Positions 34,801-40,799 are shown, counted from the first letter of the stretch. The stretch: DNA of 64,000 bases from Mya arenaria (GCF_026914265.1 NC_069127.1:19045045-19109044), one strand, 5' to 3'. Notes: generated by a model from the letters alone, not told the origin. Program-made: numbers and translations.

Positions 34801-35819
34801 GCTGCAGTTAATAAGACCACAGTTAAGGCCCTTGAATTAGCAAAAAATAGGCTTTTCTTGACTTGTGTTGATCAAAACTCCAAAACCATTTCACCTGAGT
34901 TATGATACTATGGGGAAGGTTGTTCTGGTGAAGAAGTTGTGCACCTTGTTGTTTTTTTGCTGCTGCACATAGTATATCCAGAGATATGGCTCTTGTATAG
35001 GCAAAAGTTGGCATAATTGGACTTGTGTTGCTCAAAACTACAAACTATTTCACCTTGAGTCATATAACCTTAGGGGGAATGTTGTTTAGGAGATGAAGTT
35101 ACACATCTGAGGTTTGTTTCCTGCTGCACATAGTACAACCAGAGTTATGGCTCATGTGATATTTCTTTAAGGTTCTTGATGTTTCAAGTTGTGGAACTTA
35201 TGATTTTGATGCACATTTATGGAAAAGGGACAAAATAATGGTCCTGGCTTCTGTGACAAATGGGGTATCCATGTCCTATAGACTTATGTCTACGGTAGTT
35301 TCCTGTATTTGTTGGTTTTGCCCAAATTTGTGAGATTTAAAATCCCTTTGCTATTATTCAATCATTGGCCAACATCAGTAAATTATTGATTTGTTGAGGT
35401 CTGATATTGTCACCAGGTTAATTCAGAAAAATTGCTTATAAAAATCCTTGCAAAATTTAACCTATCTACATGAATATTGTTTGCATGCATTTCAACCTTA
35501 TACCATGGAGGAGAATTATGCCTTTTATGTTAAACAAGCATTTCTTCACATTTCAGCCACAGCACACCTACAGTCAGCCATTGATGAACTCCGACGAGAG
35601 ATGCAGGATCTGCGATCAAACACTGTGTCAAAAACAATGTATAACGAACTCAAGTCTGAAAATGACCAACTAAAACAGGATCTTGACAGTGTTAAAACAC
35701 AATATTCCCGGAGATTTCGTGATATAATGTCGGAGGTTGATGAAGAAAAGAAAATACGCCTTGCAACCCAAGTAGAAATGGAGAGGATTAGAAAACTTGT
35801 TTCAGAGTCACATGTTTGA
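7722..35819 (+). CDS. CD2AP/SH3KBP1: CD2AP/CIN85-type three-SH3 adaptor protein, gene of 15 coding exons
   Basis: Scaffold of the CD2AP/SH3KBP1 family (Drosophila Cindr), which couples receptor endocytosis and cell adhesion to actin capping. Exons: 7722-7879, 9253-9382, 13384-13490, 14369-14486, 15765-15901, 17296-17335, 24658-24851, 26666-26710, 28151-28265, 29921-30058, 30462-30550, 31813-31836, 33801-33857, 34175-34241, 35557-35819. All introns are GT-AG and all phases agree. The sum, plus one base of a split first codon, is 561 codons with the stop. Order: SH3-A (residues about 1-53), basic linker, SH3-B (about 101-160), SH3-C (about 233-292), proline/lysine-rich linker, capping-protein-interaction motif (406-422), coiled coil (474-560). 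The length is close to the vertebrate relatives (639-665). The symbol covers two vertebrate paralogues; this is probably the unduplicated ancestor. Any 5' untranslated exon is unidentified. Confidence 0.93.
7999..8160 (+). repeat. Interspersed repeat family 'A', copy 2 (in adaptor intron 1)
   Basis: AGCAGTGGTCAGAAATTAAC to AATTTCAATGACTGTGCTAG parallels 3424-3590 with small indels. The rest of intron 1 (8160-9252) is AT-rich with nothing recognisable. Confidence 0.65.
9253..9382 (+). CDS. CD2AP/SH3KBP1: Adaptor exon 2: basic linker between SH3-A and SH3-B
   Basis: Acceptor TTTACCAG, donor AAAG|GTACCC, leaving phase 1. Encodes VRKKEEKEPKKKDVQATKRQ followed by SVKDLANKLKLGPHNETPMI and RKK: a lysine-rich segment of about 43 residues with no fold of its own, as in family members. 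Confidence 0.88.
9562..9700 (+). repeat. Left member of an inverted repeat pair (3.5 kb apart)
   Basis: AAGGGCTATTGCATTTAAAC, then ATAAAACCCACGGGGGGAAG. Its reverse complement reappears at 12885-13079 (CCCCCCTGGGTTATATGTTT, then AAATGGAATAGCCCTT). The two may be ends of one large element inside adaptor intron 2, or two separate copies in opposite orientation. Confidence 0.55.
10180..10515. repeat. Interspersed repeat with internal 21-bp duplication
   Basis: Contains consecutive copies of AAAAATATCTGGCAATTGGG (about 10247-10295) and ATGCCATTTTCCCCAATTG, then GCCCCTAGCAAAGAAGG and a C10 homopolymer near 10402. The overlapping ORFs here are low-complexity. I judge it a repeat from its composition only; no second copy is in the window. 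Confidence 0.4.
11440..11810 (+). repeat. Degenerate tandem repeat (about 23-27 bp unit)
   Basis: A run of words such as GTCCAACTAACAGTTGCAGT, GTCCAATCAACACTTATGGT and GTCAAACCAACAATTACAGT repeats with drift, each built on a (G)TCCAAnnAACAntnnnnGT pattern. It looks like an old minisatellite. Just before (11290-11430) and after (11815-11880) are short CCGGT-rich repeat-like pieces (CAGACCGGCGAATTGCCGGT and GAACCGGCCGCCGGCC). Confidence 0.55.
11900..12880. other. Non-coding interior of adaptor intron 2
   Basis: ORFs of about 80-112 codons exist on both strands but show no family resemblance and lack splice or start context. I regard the region as intron, possibly the interior of the larger element suggested by the flanking inverted repeats. 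Confidence 0.4.
12885..13079 (-). repeat. Right member of the inverted repeat pair
   Basis: Reverse complement starts AAGGGCTATTCCATTTAAAC and continues TATAACCCAGGGGGGGGACG, matching the left member at 9562 over its first 40 or so bases. Beyond that only scattered resemblance remains. Confidence 0.55.
13384..13490 (+). CDS. CD2AP/SH3KBP1: Adaptor exon 3: first half of SH3 domain B
   Basis: Acceptor GAAAATGACAG, entering phase 1; donor CAG|GTCATT, phase 0. Encodes DSGAKKKRAKVVFSYEPEQE, then DELKLELGEVLDIIKQ: the ALYDY-like strand, the acidic RT loop (EPEQEDEL) and the strand before the n-Src loop. The tryptophan pair is on the next exon. Confidence 0.92.
13728..13955 (-). repeat. tRNA-like repeat family 'C', minus-strand copy (adaptor intron 3)
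   Basis: On the minus strand it reads GGTATGTCTACCTAGAAG, CTTATGCGTGATTGG, CACAGTGGATACAACACTGA, then CCATTCGAACCCAGTC (B-box-like) and a poly(T)-ACATTTTGG tail. It pairs with 5698-5890. The tRNA-like boxes are better kept here than in the other copy. Confidence 0.65.
14369..14486 (+). CDS. CD2AP/SH3KBP1: Adaptor exon 4: second half of SH3 domain B
   Basis: Acceptor ATCTTTGCAG, donor G|GTGAGT, phase 1 out. Encodes EEEGWWEGQLNGRQGMFPSN then FVEIIEDSAETSETPDTKI. The WW pair, the NG turn and the MFPSNFV strand complete SH3-B and closely parallel the vertebrate second SH3 domain (GMFPSNF). Confidence 0.94.
14609..14828 (+). repeat. Minisatellite, about 17-bp unit
   Basis: About a dozen imperfect copies of CCCTATCATCTTGGGAC follow the donor of exon 4 by 120 bases. 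Apparent ORFs of about 95 and 129 codons here are translations of the repeat. The rest of intron 4 (14829-15764) has nothing recognisable. Confidence 0.85.
15765..15901 (+). CDS. CD2AP/SH3KBP1: Adaptor exon 5: conserved post-SH3-B linker
   Basis: Acceptor TGTTATACAG, phase 1 in; donor AAG|GTACTA, phase 0. Encodes GKKVQGIGLGNIFGDGPIKL, then RKTGEKKPMDKPQEPPK. The G-x-G-x-G-x-IF-x-x-x-x-x-KLR stretch is the linker element seen in CIN85/CD2AP after the second SH3 domain and supports the family call independently of the SH3 domains. Confidence 0.9.
16282..16600. mobile_element. Terminal-inverted-repeat element 'D', copy 2 (adaptor intron 5)
   Basis: TAAAGCTGCACTCTCACAGA to TTTGAGAGTGCAGCTTTA. 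One base in the right end departs from the consensus (TTTGAG for TGTGAG). At about 319 bp it is shorter than copies 1, 3 and 4. Confidence 0.82.
16603..16685 (+). repeat. Interspersed repeat family 'B', copy 2
   Basis: GTGACACTCTTATTCAAAAT to CTTCAACTACTTACT aligns with 3967-4050. It begins immediately after the right end of element 'D' copy 2, so one element may have landed against the other. Confidence 0.65.
17296..17335 (+). CDS. CD2AP/SH3KBP1: Adaptor exon 6: 40-nt linker exon
   Basis: Acceptor TATTTTGTAG, phase 0 in; donor AAAAG|GTAAGA, phase 1 out. Encodes AEKREEPAQRKPK. Its phase-1 donor suits both the SH3-C exon at 24658 and the AG inside the giant ORF at 18490, so this is the exon where alternative 3' ends could diverge. 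Confidence 0.85.
17396..18390. mobile_element. hAT-like non-autonomous transposon in adaptor intron 6
   Basis: Left end CGGATGGCAATGAGCACCCG, then AGTACTCAACTACTTGTA. Right end, reverse complemented: AGGGATGGCAATGAGTAGTA, with GTACTCAAGTACTCAC further in. The inverted ends and the subterminal AGTACT/GAGTAC words resemble hAT-type ends. About 1 kb and without a transposase. A clean 8-bp target duplication could not be seen. It fills most of the gap between exon 6 and the giant ORF. Confidence 0.6.
18478..22761 (+). CDS. Unrecognised 1427-residue acidic protein: giant alternative 3' exon of the adaptor, or a nested gene
   Basis: The ORF is uninterrupted from ATG 18478 (G at -3; in-frame stop 15 nt upstream) to TAA 22761. 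Its fourth and fifth codons contain TTCTTAACAG|AA; splicing exon 6 (phase 1) to 18491 keeps the frame and would give SH3-A, SH3-B and this tail (about 1653 residues). Alternatively an acceptor TATTTTGCAG at 18437 would leave a 40-nt leader for an independent gene. No family recognised. Visible: acidic N-terminus (residues about 30-95), S/T-P sites (STPLKPTG, ISPRSPK, TPCKTT, SPGRQ), KEN at 592-594, basic clusters SPAKKRRRK (608-616) and SEKRKRRG (734-741), a hexapeptide repeat (about 840-947), and duplicated DDSVL segments (1130, 1165). No membrane segment or signal peptide. Serine/aspartate-rich composition suggests disorder. A nuclear, phosphorylated role is inference. Confidence 0.75.
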   Translation: MFLTESPLKLAFAQLELNCMQHKFDNSVLEKHPCFDADIEYIDPDLDAYDIDSRADFSILPEILNEEELVEYADADITPGDFDIIDDVFTDPCNSDLCKPIECSNTNANVDNSKPYQDKQAEIQGVMDILGDLDACLGSVMSEKMSDLNLNSSNSCKLKNETSAMNREDNKQFETPCETYVTKAEATPPEIPCFSKVIDSVLVTKRRHHDVGEQFPGSTPLKPTGHGAANDMEKVTKLLTYGRGDAGLDFVKFSSVLDGSGQSRFVVQPVDIHTGFHVPAIADKHPEIISPRSPKTYLSALNKSGNLSPFIKSVVNKYRLFTPDQPQKNEELGHTSLPDDEDDEGSYGLFMLSHQPVCVDMSVTKSLHDDTKPIQESAVNQMLNNYVYDVLINRKSSNADGKTMNVNLSTSESDGKGETDSSMIVCLDDNSERMSKDRTLDASFENRNESDDSGALLAMTKGIMIDKASESREDIPDKYPKAIEVNKPLETSSSTDMSEHKGQLNAYPKIEVACTRNMPTWNRLPSSGQAAQNSSFCRIPFAEKIDAPSFWFSKDFAESPSSERNTRIKSPKRRSSEFLQPNFELESVRKGKENTNPIPVSLVSAVHSPAKKRRRKTLHETNCIAKYQAVLDNKNSNALIQLPFLNEDGPGNVETYFPHFSNDNSEGEKVLPGSDKQGQSKPETPCKTTSESECSKVQSDGSSGTPDSARKNRPTSVYFSGSLESAVTFLDSCSEKRKRRGHMKMVRSPGRQARSAVELTSFRKLMEHSHTEGKEMKTFKVLKPSLKVSGSVLYDSMFQLHPDSINKSMHCTKTDRSRKMHGASESSVFDGESNVTTFFGDRDYVGDRDDVVDRDDVEDRNYVGHRDDVRDRDDFGDRNYVGHRDDVRDRDDFGDRDDVGDRDDVGDRDDFGDKNYVGDRDNVGGRDDVRNRDNVEDRDDVEDRDDANEQSIQLNDIVLESKVEENCFLEIDKDVTDNQNTCENAGLKTYTSSLEALIESRNNLYSAISSAVQACSEIVLNETDDDKVMHTSMENICDVTPDPDKLDMDLQGLDLTETPLYANTEVLNNEMKALLNDAMGSLDNILVDSFSSSFTESPSKDQDNDIHDKEMNVSDINEDGDSVEAVELRDDSVLEIIGQRCTLYQYDTEKVLHPDMADETIEILDDSVLNVVGSKCPIHSKYKENMYESPKVEVSVRINDSHNRSVEYDEAFDIDDEPEGITDTYMSTPLPSTDQLTGMEFKPPDENKNASIYHCLKDGNIKPSPRDFEKRPTYFCLTPAPKQENDESQSGYLGIYNQPQGVQVRGGVSVGFGDEAVDVEEDPLNTTRGSSMEEDLEEIGATGVVHEAMENDSLNMSWNCSLGGNLEEFNEDYGTQALGMAPLTSRGSAEAVYPRAQESGQQHVGIEEEEELNSSTYYHHLDSAEAD
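20995..21320 (+). repeat. Coding minisatellite, 18-bp unit (hexapeptide GDRDDV)
   Basis: About 18 imperfect in-frame copies of GGAGACAGAGATGATGTT give GDRDDV, VDRDDV, EDRNYV, GHRDDV and RDRDDF variants. A 36-base higher-order pattern (GHRDDV-RDRDDF) appears twice. Because the unit is a multiple of three, the antisense strand is also open, which explains a spurious minus-strand ORF here. The repeat makes a charged R/D ladder of about 108 residues. Confidence 0.9.
22762..23185 (+). other. Probable 3' UTR of the giant ORF
   Basis: About 400 bases of AT-rich sequence follow the stop, ending at a canonical AATAAA (23163-23168). This supports the ORF as a terminal exon rather than an internal one. 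Confidence 0.55.
23163..23168 (+). terminator. Poly(A) signal AATAAA after the giant ORF
   Basis: AATAAA in CTGAATAAAATTATAAAC, 402 bases past the stop. A TGTT/T-rich element follows at about 23180-23205. In AT-rich DNA the hexamer alone is weak evidence; position makes it plausible. Confidence 0.5.
23675..23860 (+). mobile_element. tRNA-derived SINE-like element, plus strand
   Basis: ATGTAGGGATTAAGGTGTCT (A-box-like), GGTTTTAGCTCCACC (weak B box), then ACACCAGTACTGGTTTCTAC and AAGCTTATAGCTTTCTTCAC. The CAGTACTGGTT block is shared with the SINE bodies near 610 and 880. It lies between the giant ORF's poly(A) signal and the SH3-C exon. Confidence 0.5.
23861..24657. other. Remainder of adaptor intron 6
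   Basis: AT-rich. A 114-codon minus-strand ORF (24304-23960) shows no recognisable family. The last bases form the acceptor ATTTTTCAG of the SH3-C exon. Confidence 0.4.
24658..24851 (+). CDS. CD2AP/SH3KBP1: Adaptor exon 7: SH3 domain C
   Basis: Acceptor ATTTTTCAG, phase 1 in; donor GAG|GTGAGA, phase 0 out. Encodes the whole third SH3 domain on one exon: ERAVVRYSYTAEHEDELSLT, GEVISVLDKELEDSGWWRGE, then VHGKVGVFPDNFVDIIKEE. All hallmark positions are present (Y-S-Y, DEL, WW, G-V-F-P-x-N-F-V). Confidence 0.95.
25922..26190 (+). repeat. Minisatellite, 22-bp unit (adaptor intron 7)
   Basis: About twelve copies of CCAATCTGTAACATGATAGG with a TA spacer. Variants include GATAGTTA and GATATGTA, and one unit is shortened near 26008. 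A 95-codon minus-strand ORF here is only the repeat translated. Confidence 0.9.
26666..26710 (+). CDS. CD2AP/SH3KBP1: Adaptor exon 8: 45-nt proline-rich exon
   Basis: Acceptor TTTTTCAG, donor CAA|GTATGTG, phases 0/0. Encodes PSDKGPKPLITPAPQ. Length divisible by three, so it could be skipped without breaking the frame. Confidence 0.8.
27584..27948. mobile_element. Terminal-inverted-repeat element 'D', copy 3 (adaptor intron 8)
   Basis: AAAGCTGCACTCTCACAGAT to ATCTGTGAGAGTGCAGCTTT, with inner TTTTTTATTTTTTGTCTTGA matched inverted as CACGACAAAAAATAAAGAAG. Intron 8 otherwise (26711-28150) holds nothing recognisable. Confidence 0.85.
28151..28265 (+). CDS. CD2AP/SH3KBP1: Adaptor exon 9: proline-rich linker
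   Basis: Acceptor TGTTTTCAG, phase 0; donor AAAG|GTACCA, phase 1. Encodes PKPKKPPPPSQPASSKPGPP then KLPDKAPVVEQQKHETEK. The polyproline tract is a plausible ligand for SH3 partners. No PxxxPR self-binding motif is evident in this exon. Confidence 0.88.
28639..29760 (+). mobile_element. Non-autonomous element with a tandem-repeat core (family 2, adaptor intron 9)
   Basis: Starts TAGCTTGACTATTCGAAGAA and ends AAAGTCGAGTGCGCTATCTC, then TGTGACATCTCTTGTT. Between lie about six units of near 180 bp, each opening like TCTGGTTAAGGTTTTGC (about 28713, 28892, 29071, 29252, 29424, 29586) and holding TATCTCAGCAACTACTTGAG and GACTTTATACAATGGTACTC. Units decay toward the 3' side. Confidence 0.7.
29921..30058 (+). 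CDS. CD2AP/SH3KBP1: Adaptor exon 10: proline/lysine-rich linker
   Basis: Acceptor TTTTATGTAG, phase 1 in; donor CATG|GTATTT, phase 1 out. Encodes DEKRSQPALPSKKPSLPPPL then LSKKPVKPADTVLEPSKEET and KEEPKH. Length 138 nt, a frame-neutral cassette. Confidence 0.85.
30283..30345 (+). repeat. Interspersed repeat family 'A', fragment
   Basis: TTTTGATGCCAAGCACTTAT to TTGTTCATCTAAATATCTAG matches the 3' third of the copy at 3424-3590. Confidence 0.45.
30462..30550 (+). CDS. CD2AP/SH3KBP1: Adaptor exon 11: capping-protein-interaction (CPI) motif
   Basis: Acceptor AATGTTTCAG, phase 1; donor CAA|GTACTC, phase 0. Encodes AFEAVESSADKLTHLTATRP then KGPTKRPPSQ. Residues L406-x-H-x-T-x-x-R-P-K-x6-P422 fit the CPI consensus LxHxTxxRPKx6P, which in CD2AP/CIN85 binds the actin capping protein and modulates barbed-end capping. 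This exon ties the gene to the family's actin function. Confidence 0.93.
31102..31508. mobile_element. Terminal-inverted-repeat element 'D', copy 4 with internal triplication (adaptor intron 11)
   Basis: TAAAGCTGCACTCTCACAGA to TCTGTGAGAGTGCAGCTTTA. Near the left end a 20-bp piece, GATTGACCGTTTTTACAAAC, is present three times in a row (about 31120-31180). Other copies have it once, so this insertion makes it the longest member (407 bp). Confidence 0.88.
31813..31836 (+). CDS. CD2AP/SH3KBP1: Adaptor exon 12: 24-nt microexon
   Basis: Acceptor CTGATTGCAG, donor GAG|GTACTA, phases 0/0. Encodes PKAAVKVE. Both splice sites are sound and the frame is conserved with or without it, so regulated inclusion is possible. 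It is short enough that chance cannot be excluded. Confidence 0.6.
32775..33094. mobile_element. Terminal-inverted-repeat element 'D', copy 5 (adaptor intron 12)
   Basis: TAAAGCTGCACTCTCACAGG to AATCTGTGAGAGTGCAGCTT plus TA. One left-end base departs from its partner (CAGG against TCTG). The centre is deleted relative to copy 1, giving about 320 bp. Confidence 0.83.
33801..33857 (+). CDS. CD2AP/SH3KBP1: Adaptor exon 13: 57-nt linker exon
   Basis: Acceptor TATGATTGCAG, donor CAG|GTAACA, phases 0/0. Encodes DDVIERNGEVPGSKEERPQ. Frame-neutral length, so it may be another optional cassette. Confidence 0.75.
34175..34241 (+). CDS. CD2AP/SH3KBP1: Adaptor exon 14: 67-nt linker exon
   Basis: Acceptor GCTGTTTCAG, phase 0; donor GCAG|GTAAGT (consensus), phase 1. 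Encodes VGGRPAQAHASSKPMEPPVT and MA. Needed for the phase into the last exon. Confidence 0.82.
34294..35310 (+). mobile_element. Non-autonomous element with a tandem-repeat core (family 3, adaptor intron 14)
   Basis: Opens with TATGCCCCCCCCCCAAAAAT and GGGGGCAAGGGGGTATATAG. Inside are about five units of roughly 140-175 bp, each starting like ACTTGTGTCGCTCAAAACTC (about 34380, 34521, 34698, 34860, 35021) and carrying GAGTTATGGCCCTTGA-like text. The left end resembles that of family 1 (4670) in its G/C-run opening although the core differs. The right limit is uncertain. Confidence 0.6.
35557..35819 (+). CDS. CD2AP/SH3KBP1: Adaptor exon 15: C-terminal coiled coil and stop
   Basis: Acceptor CACATTTCAG, phase 1 in; TGA at 35817-35819. 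Encodes ATAHLQSAIDELRREMQDLR through NELKSENDQLKQDLDSVKTQ to MERIRKLVSESHV. Leucine/isoleucine spacing and charge pattern indicate a coiled coil across nearly the whole exon, matching the C-terminal oligomerisation helix of CIN85/CD2AP. Confidence 0.93.
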
Positions 35820-36389
35820 TAGATAGTCTGTGTTGGTTTATGAGTTATTTAATTTGTATTTCATTTAACAGATGATTGATTCAGTGACTTTGGTTGCTTT
35901 TGATTATAGAAATTTCATGGCATTTTTTGTATAATGAATATCATATTTATGATAAGTACTTCATAATGCAGTGGAATTGACAGCAATGAACCGTGTATTT
36001 TAAGTTATGCTCGAAATGTATTTTCAAGAGTTGTTTTGATACTGTTTTTATGACTGTTGTTTATGAAGATACCTGTTTGTGATTAGATCTGGTGGAATTA
36101 CTTGAAAGAATTAACTTTTGGGTCTGTATGGGACATGTTTTAACCCAATTTATAGCATATGTCATTGGCAGTATTACTTAAATTGTTGTGAAAAATTGTA
36201 AATTAGAAATATATTTAAGATTTCAATTATAAATATATGGATAAGCAGTTGGCAAAATGTGAGGTAAAGCAATGAAAAAAACAAAAACACTTTTAGGAAG
36301 AAAAACATCATGATTTATGATTAGTTTACATGTAGACAAGTAGTATTGATTGTAACAAGTGCTAAAACTGTATAAGTCTAAAGTGCTCA

Positions 36390-36395
36390 AATAAA
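36390..36395 (+). terminator. Probable poly(A) signal of the adaptor gene
   Basis: AATAAA in GTGCTCAAATAAAAGCAG, about 570 bases past the stop. Further AATAAA occurrences at about 37034 and 37695 could serve longer 3' UTR forms. Confidence 0.5.
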
Positions 36396-36521
36396 AGCAG
36401 TACAGGTCATTCTGATGCTACACATGATAACATTGAGAGTAGTTCACACAAGCATGTTCAATAAGCTTGGGACAAAGATCATATGTCATGAAGAATGCTG
36501 TATTACACACAGTTGCTTAAT

Positions 36522-36690
36522 AGTCTCAGCATAGTGGTTAGGGCATTTGCTTTTATCAAGGCATCTCAGCTTTGATTTCCGTTCTGGGTGCATGTGAGTT
36601 TGGTTCATAGTCACCAAGCTGAACAAGTGGTTTTTCTCTGTGTACTTTTGTTGTCCTAAAAACACAGAAACATCCTCTTACCAGGGAGAG
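36522..36690 (+). mobile_element. tRNA-derived SINE-like element, plus strand
   Basis: Head AGCATAGTGGTTAGGGCATT (A-box-like) and TTGATTTCCGTTCTGGG. The body GCATGTGAGTTTGGTTCATA and GTCACCAAGCTGAACAAGTG matches 58500-58560 (GCATGTGACTTTGTATGTAG, GTCACCAAGCCGG), so both belong to one family. Confidence 0.5.
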
Positions 36691-37707
36691 TTGTTTATAT
36701 TATGTTGACTGTTGTTACCACTTTTTTCACCATCGTAAACTATATTAGAAATGAGGAGTTAGTTTTTGCTTTCTGATGTATAGGGCAACATTATTTTTCT
36801 TCGATTTGATGCATGTTGTAGAAAAAATCTTACGCCAAGGATGGTCCATATATAGGTCTTAATTGGATCTAAGAACAGTGTAGCTAATTGGATCAGGTGG
36901 TATATATAACAAACCTATACAGTGAATGGAATCAATCGTCTATGATAATAAAAAATACTTAAATTGCACGTTGAATACCATCCCATTATGTTAATTCTAT
37001 TCATCCATATATCATACTTTCAAACAATATTGAATAAAAACATTTAAGTTTTGAGAAAATAGAAGTGTGATAAACACAGGTACACTGGTCACTGGGCTGT
37101 CTGGCGAATTTTTCCTGGCCATAAGTCACTTACGGGTATAATTAAAATAGGAAAAATAATGAGCCGATTTGTCAGATTTTTTAAAAGTTAACAACTTGAT
37201 TAAAAGCATCTTCATCAACTTTAAAAAGTGAAATATTTTACAGTTGTCTCAAATCTTGCAAAACAATGCAGGTCACATGTGTTCATGGTACTTCCAAGGT
37301 GGTAAATATATGAAACTTTGTAAGGATAATGTTATTAACTTTAATAGAGATCTAAACAATCAATGCTTAGCTATTAAATACATAAATTTTTTAGTAGCAA
37401 TTCATAACCTTTAATACTTCACTTAACACAAACATAACCATTTTACTATTTGAGTCTATAGTCAATATTTTTTGTTGTTGTTAATCATTTAATACATAGA
37501 AAGACAATTATTATTTTATTTAACAGTGCTTTTAAAGAAAGAAGAATATTAACACATATTTTTAATGGATTTTGTTTTTCAGACAGTAACTAGAAAACAT
37601 CAGTGTGTGTGTGATGTTTGCAGCCCACACTTGTATGTTGAATGAATCTTACACAGAATAGTAACTTCCTTTCTTATACAGTATATATTACAAATAAAGG
37701 CAATGGA
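36691..37707. other. Non-coding stretch after the adaptor gene
   Basis: AT-rich intergenic DNA. No ORF or repeat recognised. Confidence 0.45.
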
Positions 37708-38257
37708 CAGGGCGTAGCTAGGCCGTTTCGAAGTATACGCACAATTGCTGTTGCTATGGGCAGATTGTCCTTATGGGGGGTCAGGAGGAGCTCTCGGTTT
37801 TGTCATAGGTCAGAATGATACTGTATAGCAAAATAAATTTCTTAGTACAGGATCATCGGCAATTAATCAAGGAATATTCAATTCAAAAATGCTGTCTCAA
37901 ACAGCTTTGTAGGAAATTCAAAAATGGTAATTGTCTTAAATAACGAAAATGCAATTGAACGTTTGTTAAAAGGTTTTCCTAAGCTCATTTAACATTTTCA
38001 ACACGAAACAAACTTCTATTGCATAGCAAAAGGTCGTTCAAAGTATGCACTGAAGGAAATTGTCAACGATTACTGCAATACGTCAATCCTTCTTCTTGGC
38101 GAAGATCTCTATTACCTTTGCGTTTCGATTTCCCGTTCACGGTGAACGTTTTTATTGCATTTTTGGCCTCAAATATTTTCTGACTTGTGCGACGAATTGT
38201 ACGCATGGGCGTATTGTGCGCATGGGCGTATTGTGCGTAACGGCAGCTACGCCACTG
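37708..38257. mobile_element. hAT-like non-autonomous element
   Basis: Left end CAGGGCGTAGCTAGGCCGTT; right end, reverse complemented, CAGTGGCGTAGCTGCCGTTA. CAGNGGCGTAGC termini are characteristic of many hAT elements. Flanks GCAATGGA and ATGGATAC share only ATGGA, so the 8-bp target duplication is imperfect or lost. Near the right end TACGCATGGGCGTATTGTGC is duplicated in tandem. 550 bp with no transposase. Confidence 0.65.
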
Positions 38258-40790
38258 ATGGATACATGTATATTTATATGGATATAAACTCACAAATGTT
38301 TTTTTCAATTACGAATATGTATTATGAAGCATATTATTTTCGTTCTTTTATGATTTTGCAAAATGAACAAATCAGAAGATGATTTTATAGATGATAAAAA
38401 ATTATTAAGCTGTTTGTAAATTCATTAACTACCATATGTAATCTGTAAATATTTTTACATTTCATATGCTTAGCAGCCTTTAATTCAATGTCGTTGCTAA
38501 TTGGTGAACATTTTTTTTTAATAGCCTTCATATGTCATTATGTTCTGTGCTTGAATCTCATGTTCTGTGTGAATGTTATTTGTTTTCTGTTAGAAGTGTG
38601 TATTTGTTTGGTTATGAAGAGGATTATAGTTTGTTTCAGTGTAAGATAGTAATATATCTCATAGTACCCGAGTTATGTTTCATGAGTGGCTGACTTTGTT
38701 ACAAGGGAAAAATTTCTTTTTGGTATTCACTCTGTCAATTATACTGCACACTAATGCTGAAACAAACAATTTTCTTTTTTATTTCTTGATTAAAATGCCT
38801 AAAAATTAATATTTTTATTTGACAGCTATTTTGAAAAGTCTGCCAAAATTAAGCCCAATGACTTTATTGATTTTTGTGCAGAGCATTGTTTGCATTTAGT
38901 TTTTTCTCATGGTGAAAGATGCTAAAATGTCAAAATACAGTGAACTAATACTGTGATTAACTCGTTGATAATAACAGTTTATCATATTATAATCCACCAT
39001 TCTAAATTTTTAATAAAGCAGCAAAAAACATGAAATAAAAAAAATTGGCATACAACATTAAAAATCTGACTATTTTCGTATTTGAAAGAAATCCATCATC
39101 ATTATACATGTTCATGTGTATCCAAAACTTTAATAGATAGAATTACCCAGCGTACTAGTTAACATTGAAGTGGCTTTTTGTTTGTGCTACAACATGCCTT
39201 TCATACCATGTACATTATCATTCCAGCTTGGTATTCCACATTGCCAGTATACTTGCTGCTTATTGATCACCTTATATGCATTCCACTATATTCTGTATTT
39301 TATTACAATAAATGTAAATAATAAATTTAATAACTATGACATACTTTCATATGCTTTATTAACCTCTTCCAAAATTTAATTTCAGTTCCGTTTTTACGAT
39401 CATCAAAATTTCACAAGCTCTTATACAGCTTAACCCAGGATTGTATTACCTTAAGTGTTCTCTACAGCTATGAAATAAAATCCAAAATGCTATGCATTTT
39501 GCAGAAACGTTTTGAACAACTTTGGTAAAGGATCATCCAAGGAACAATGATATCATTTTAAAATCGGGCACTCCGTTTCCGAGAGATTGCTCGCATACAG
39601 TAGCAGAATTCTGTAGGTAATGTACTCCTTTGAAACACTGGAACATACCACCGAAAGAGTATATCTGAGCATGTTTGTCTGATCTGCCAAGTTGTTCAGG
39701 AGGATAAGCGTTGGTAGCAATATATTGACAGAAAACAAAGATAACTAGAGAGACCACAATAGGTCACATTGAGGCACCGTTTGTCTTATTGTTAAAAACC
39801 TGTTACATAGCGGTTTTGAACTAGAGGTAGCTTTCTGAGCAAATTGACTGCCTGATGTGATTGTTCAGACGCTCGATATTGCTACTAAAGATAAGCAAAA
39901 GGAAACTAAAAAGCCAAAACCCTTTTTCTAAAACAAATGTCTTGGTTTTCTGTTTTGTTTGAAAGTAATTTCAGTATTTCAAATATTTCCATACACCACT
40001 TTGATCTAAATGTATTTGATATTTAAGCAAAATGTCTCGATCATTATGTCGCCCATCATACATCGGAATACATGCTTTTACGGGATTTGTATGATACTAT
40101 CGATACCCTTTCAACATTGAATTTCACTCTGAATAGAATCATCCCATAGAAAATTAAAATATATCTTATATGATCCACCAAAGGAAAGAAATCAACTGCC
40201 TCATCAGTTTGAGCGAGTAAGTCAAAACGCGTGAACTGATTATGATTTATATCCTTGATTTATTTTCAAAATAACTTTGTTATCTATGTATTTTTCGCCA
40301 AAACTGTTATCATGTGAGTTCCAGGAATCCGTTAATAAATAATGTGGTTTTATCACCACTGTAATTAAAACAATGATCTAACAGTGCATTTAGTACATAG
40401 CTTATTGATGTATATATACAAAGCAGTTCTGAACTTAAAACATTTTTTTGTTCATTTCAAGGCATGTAGTACGGATGTAATAACAAGTTTAAAAAATAAT
40501 GAAACAGTCAATGACATCAAATATGAAAACTATCCAAAATCATAAAGGCATAATTATGTATACAAAATAGGTTTAAAATATGTAACCACACAAATACAAA
40601 TACTGAGATCAAATGCAAAGAAATTGTAGTACACTGTCAGCTTTGTTTAAGATAAAAGACAGTATTGAATACAAATATTTACAAGTAGTTGGAGAATGAT
40701 TATTATTTCCACCTTCATGTAAAAAATTTATAAAATAGAATTTATTGAACAAGTTTATTTTTAGTTTTACAGTTCATAGGAATATTAAGT
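38258..40790. other. Intergenic AT-rich stretch
   Basis: No gene recognised. A segment at 40168-40246 (AAAGAAATCAACTGCC, then ACGCGTGAACTGATTATGA) recurs at 43977-44040 in the same orientation, just ahead of a reverse-transcriptase relic, so it may be part of an old retroelement. Confidence 0.4.
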
Positions 40791-40799
40791 TTGTAAAAA

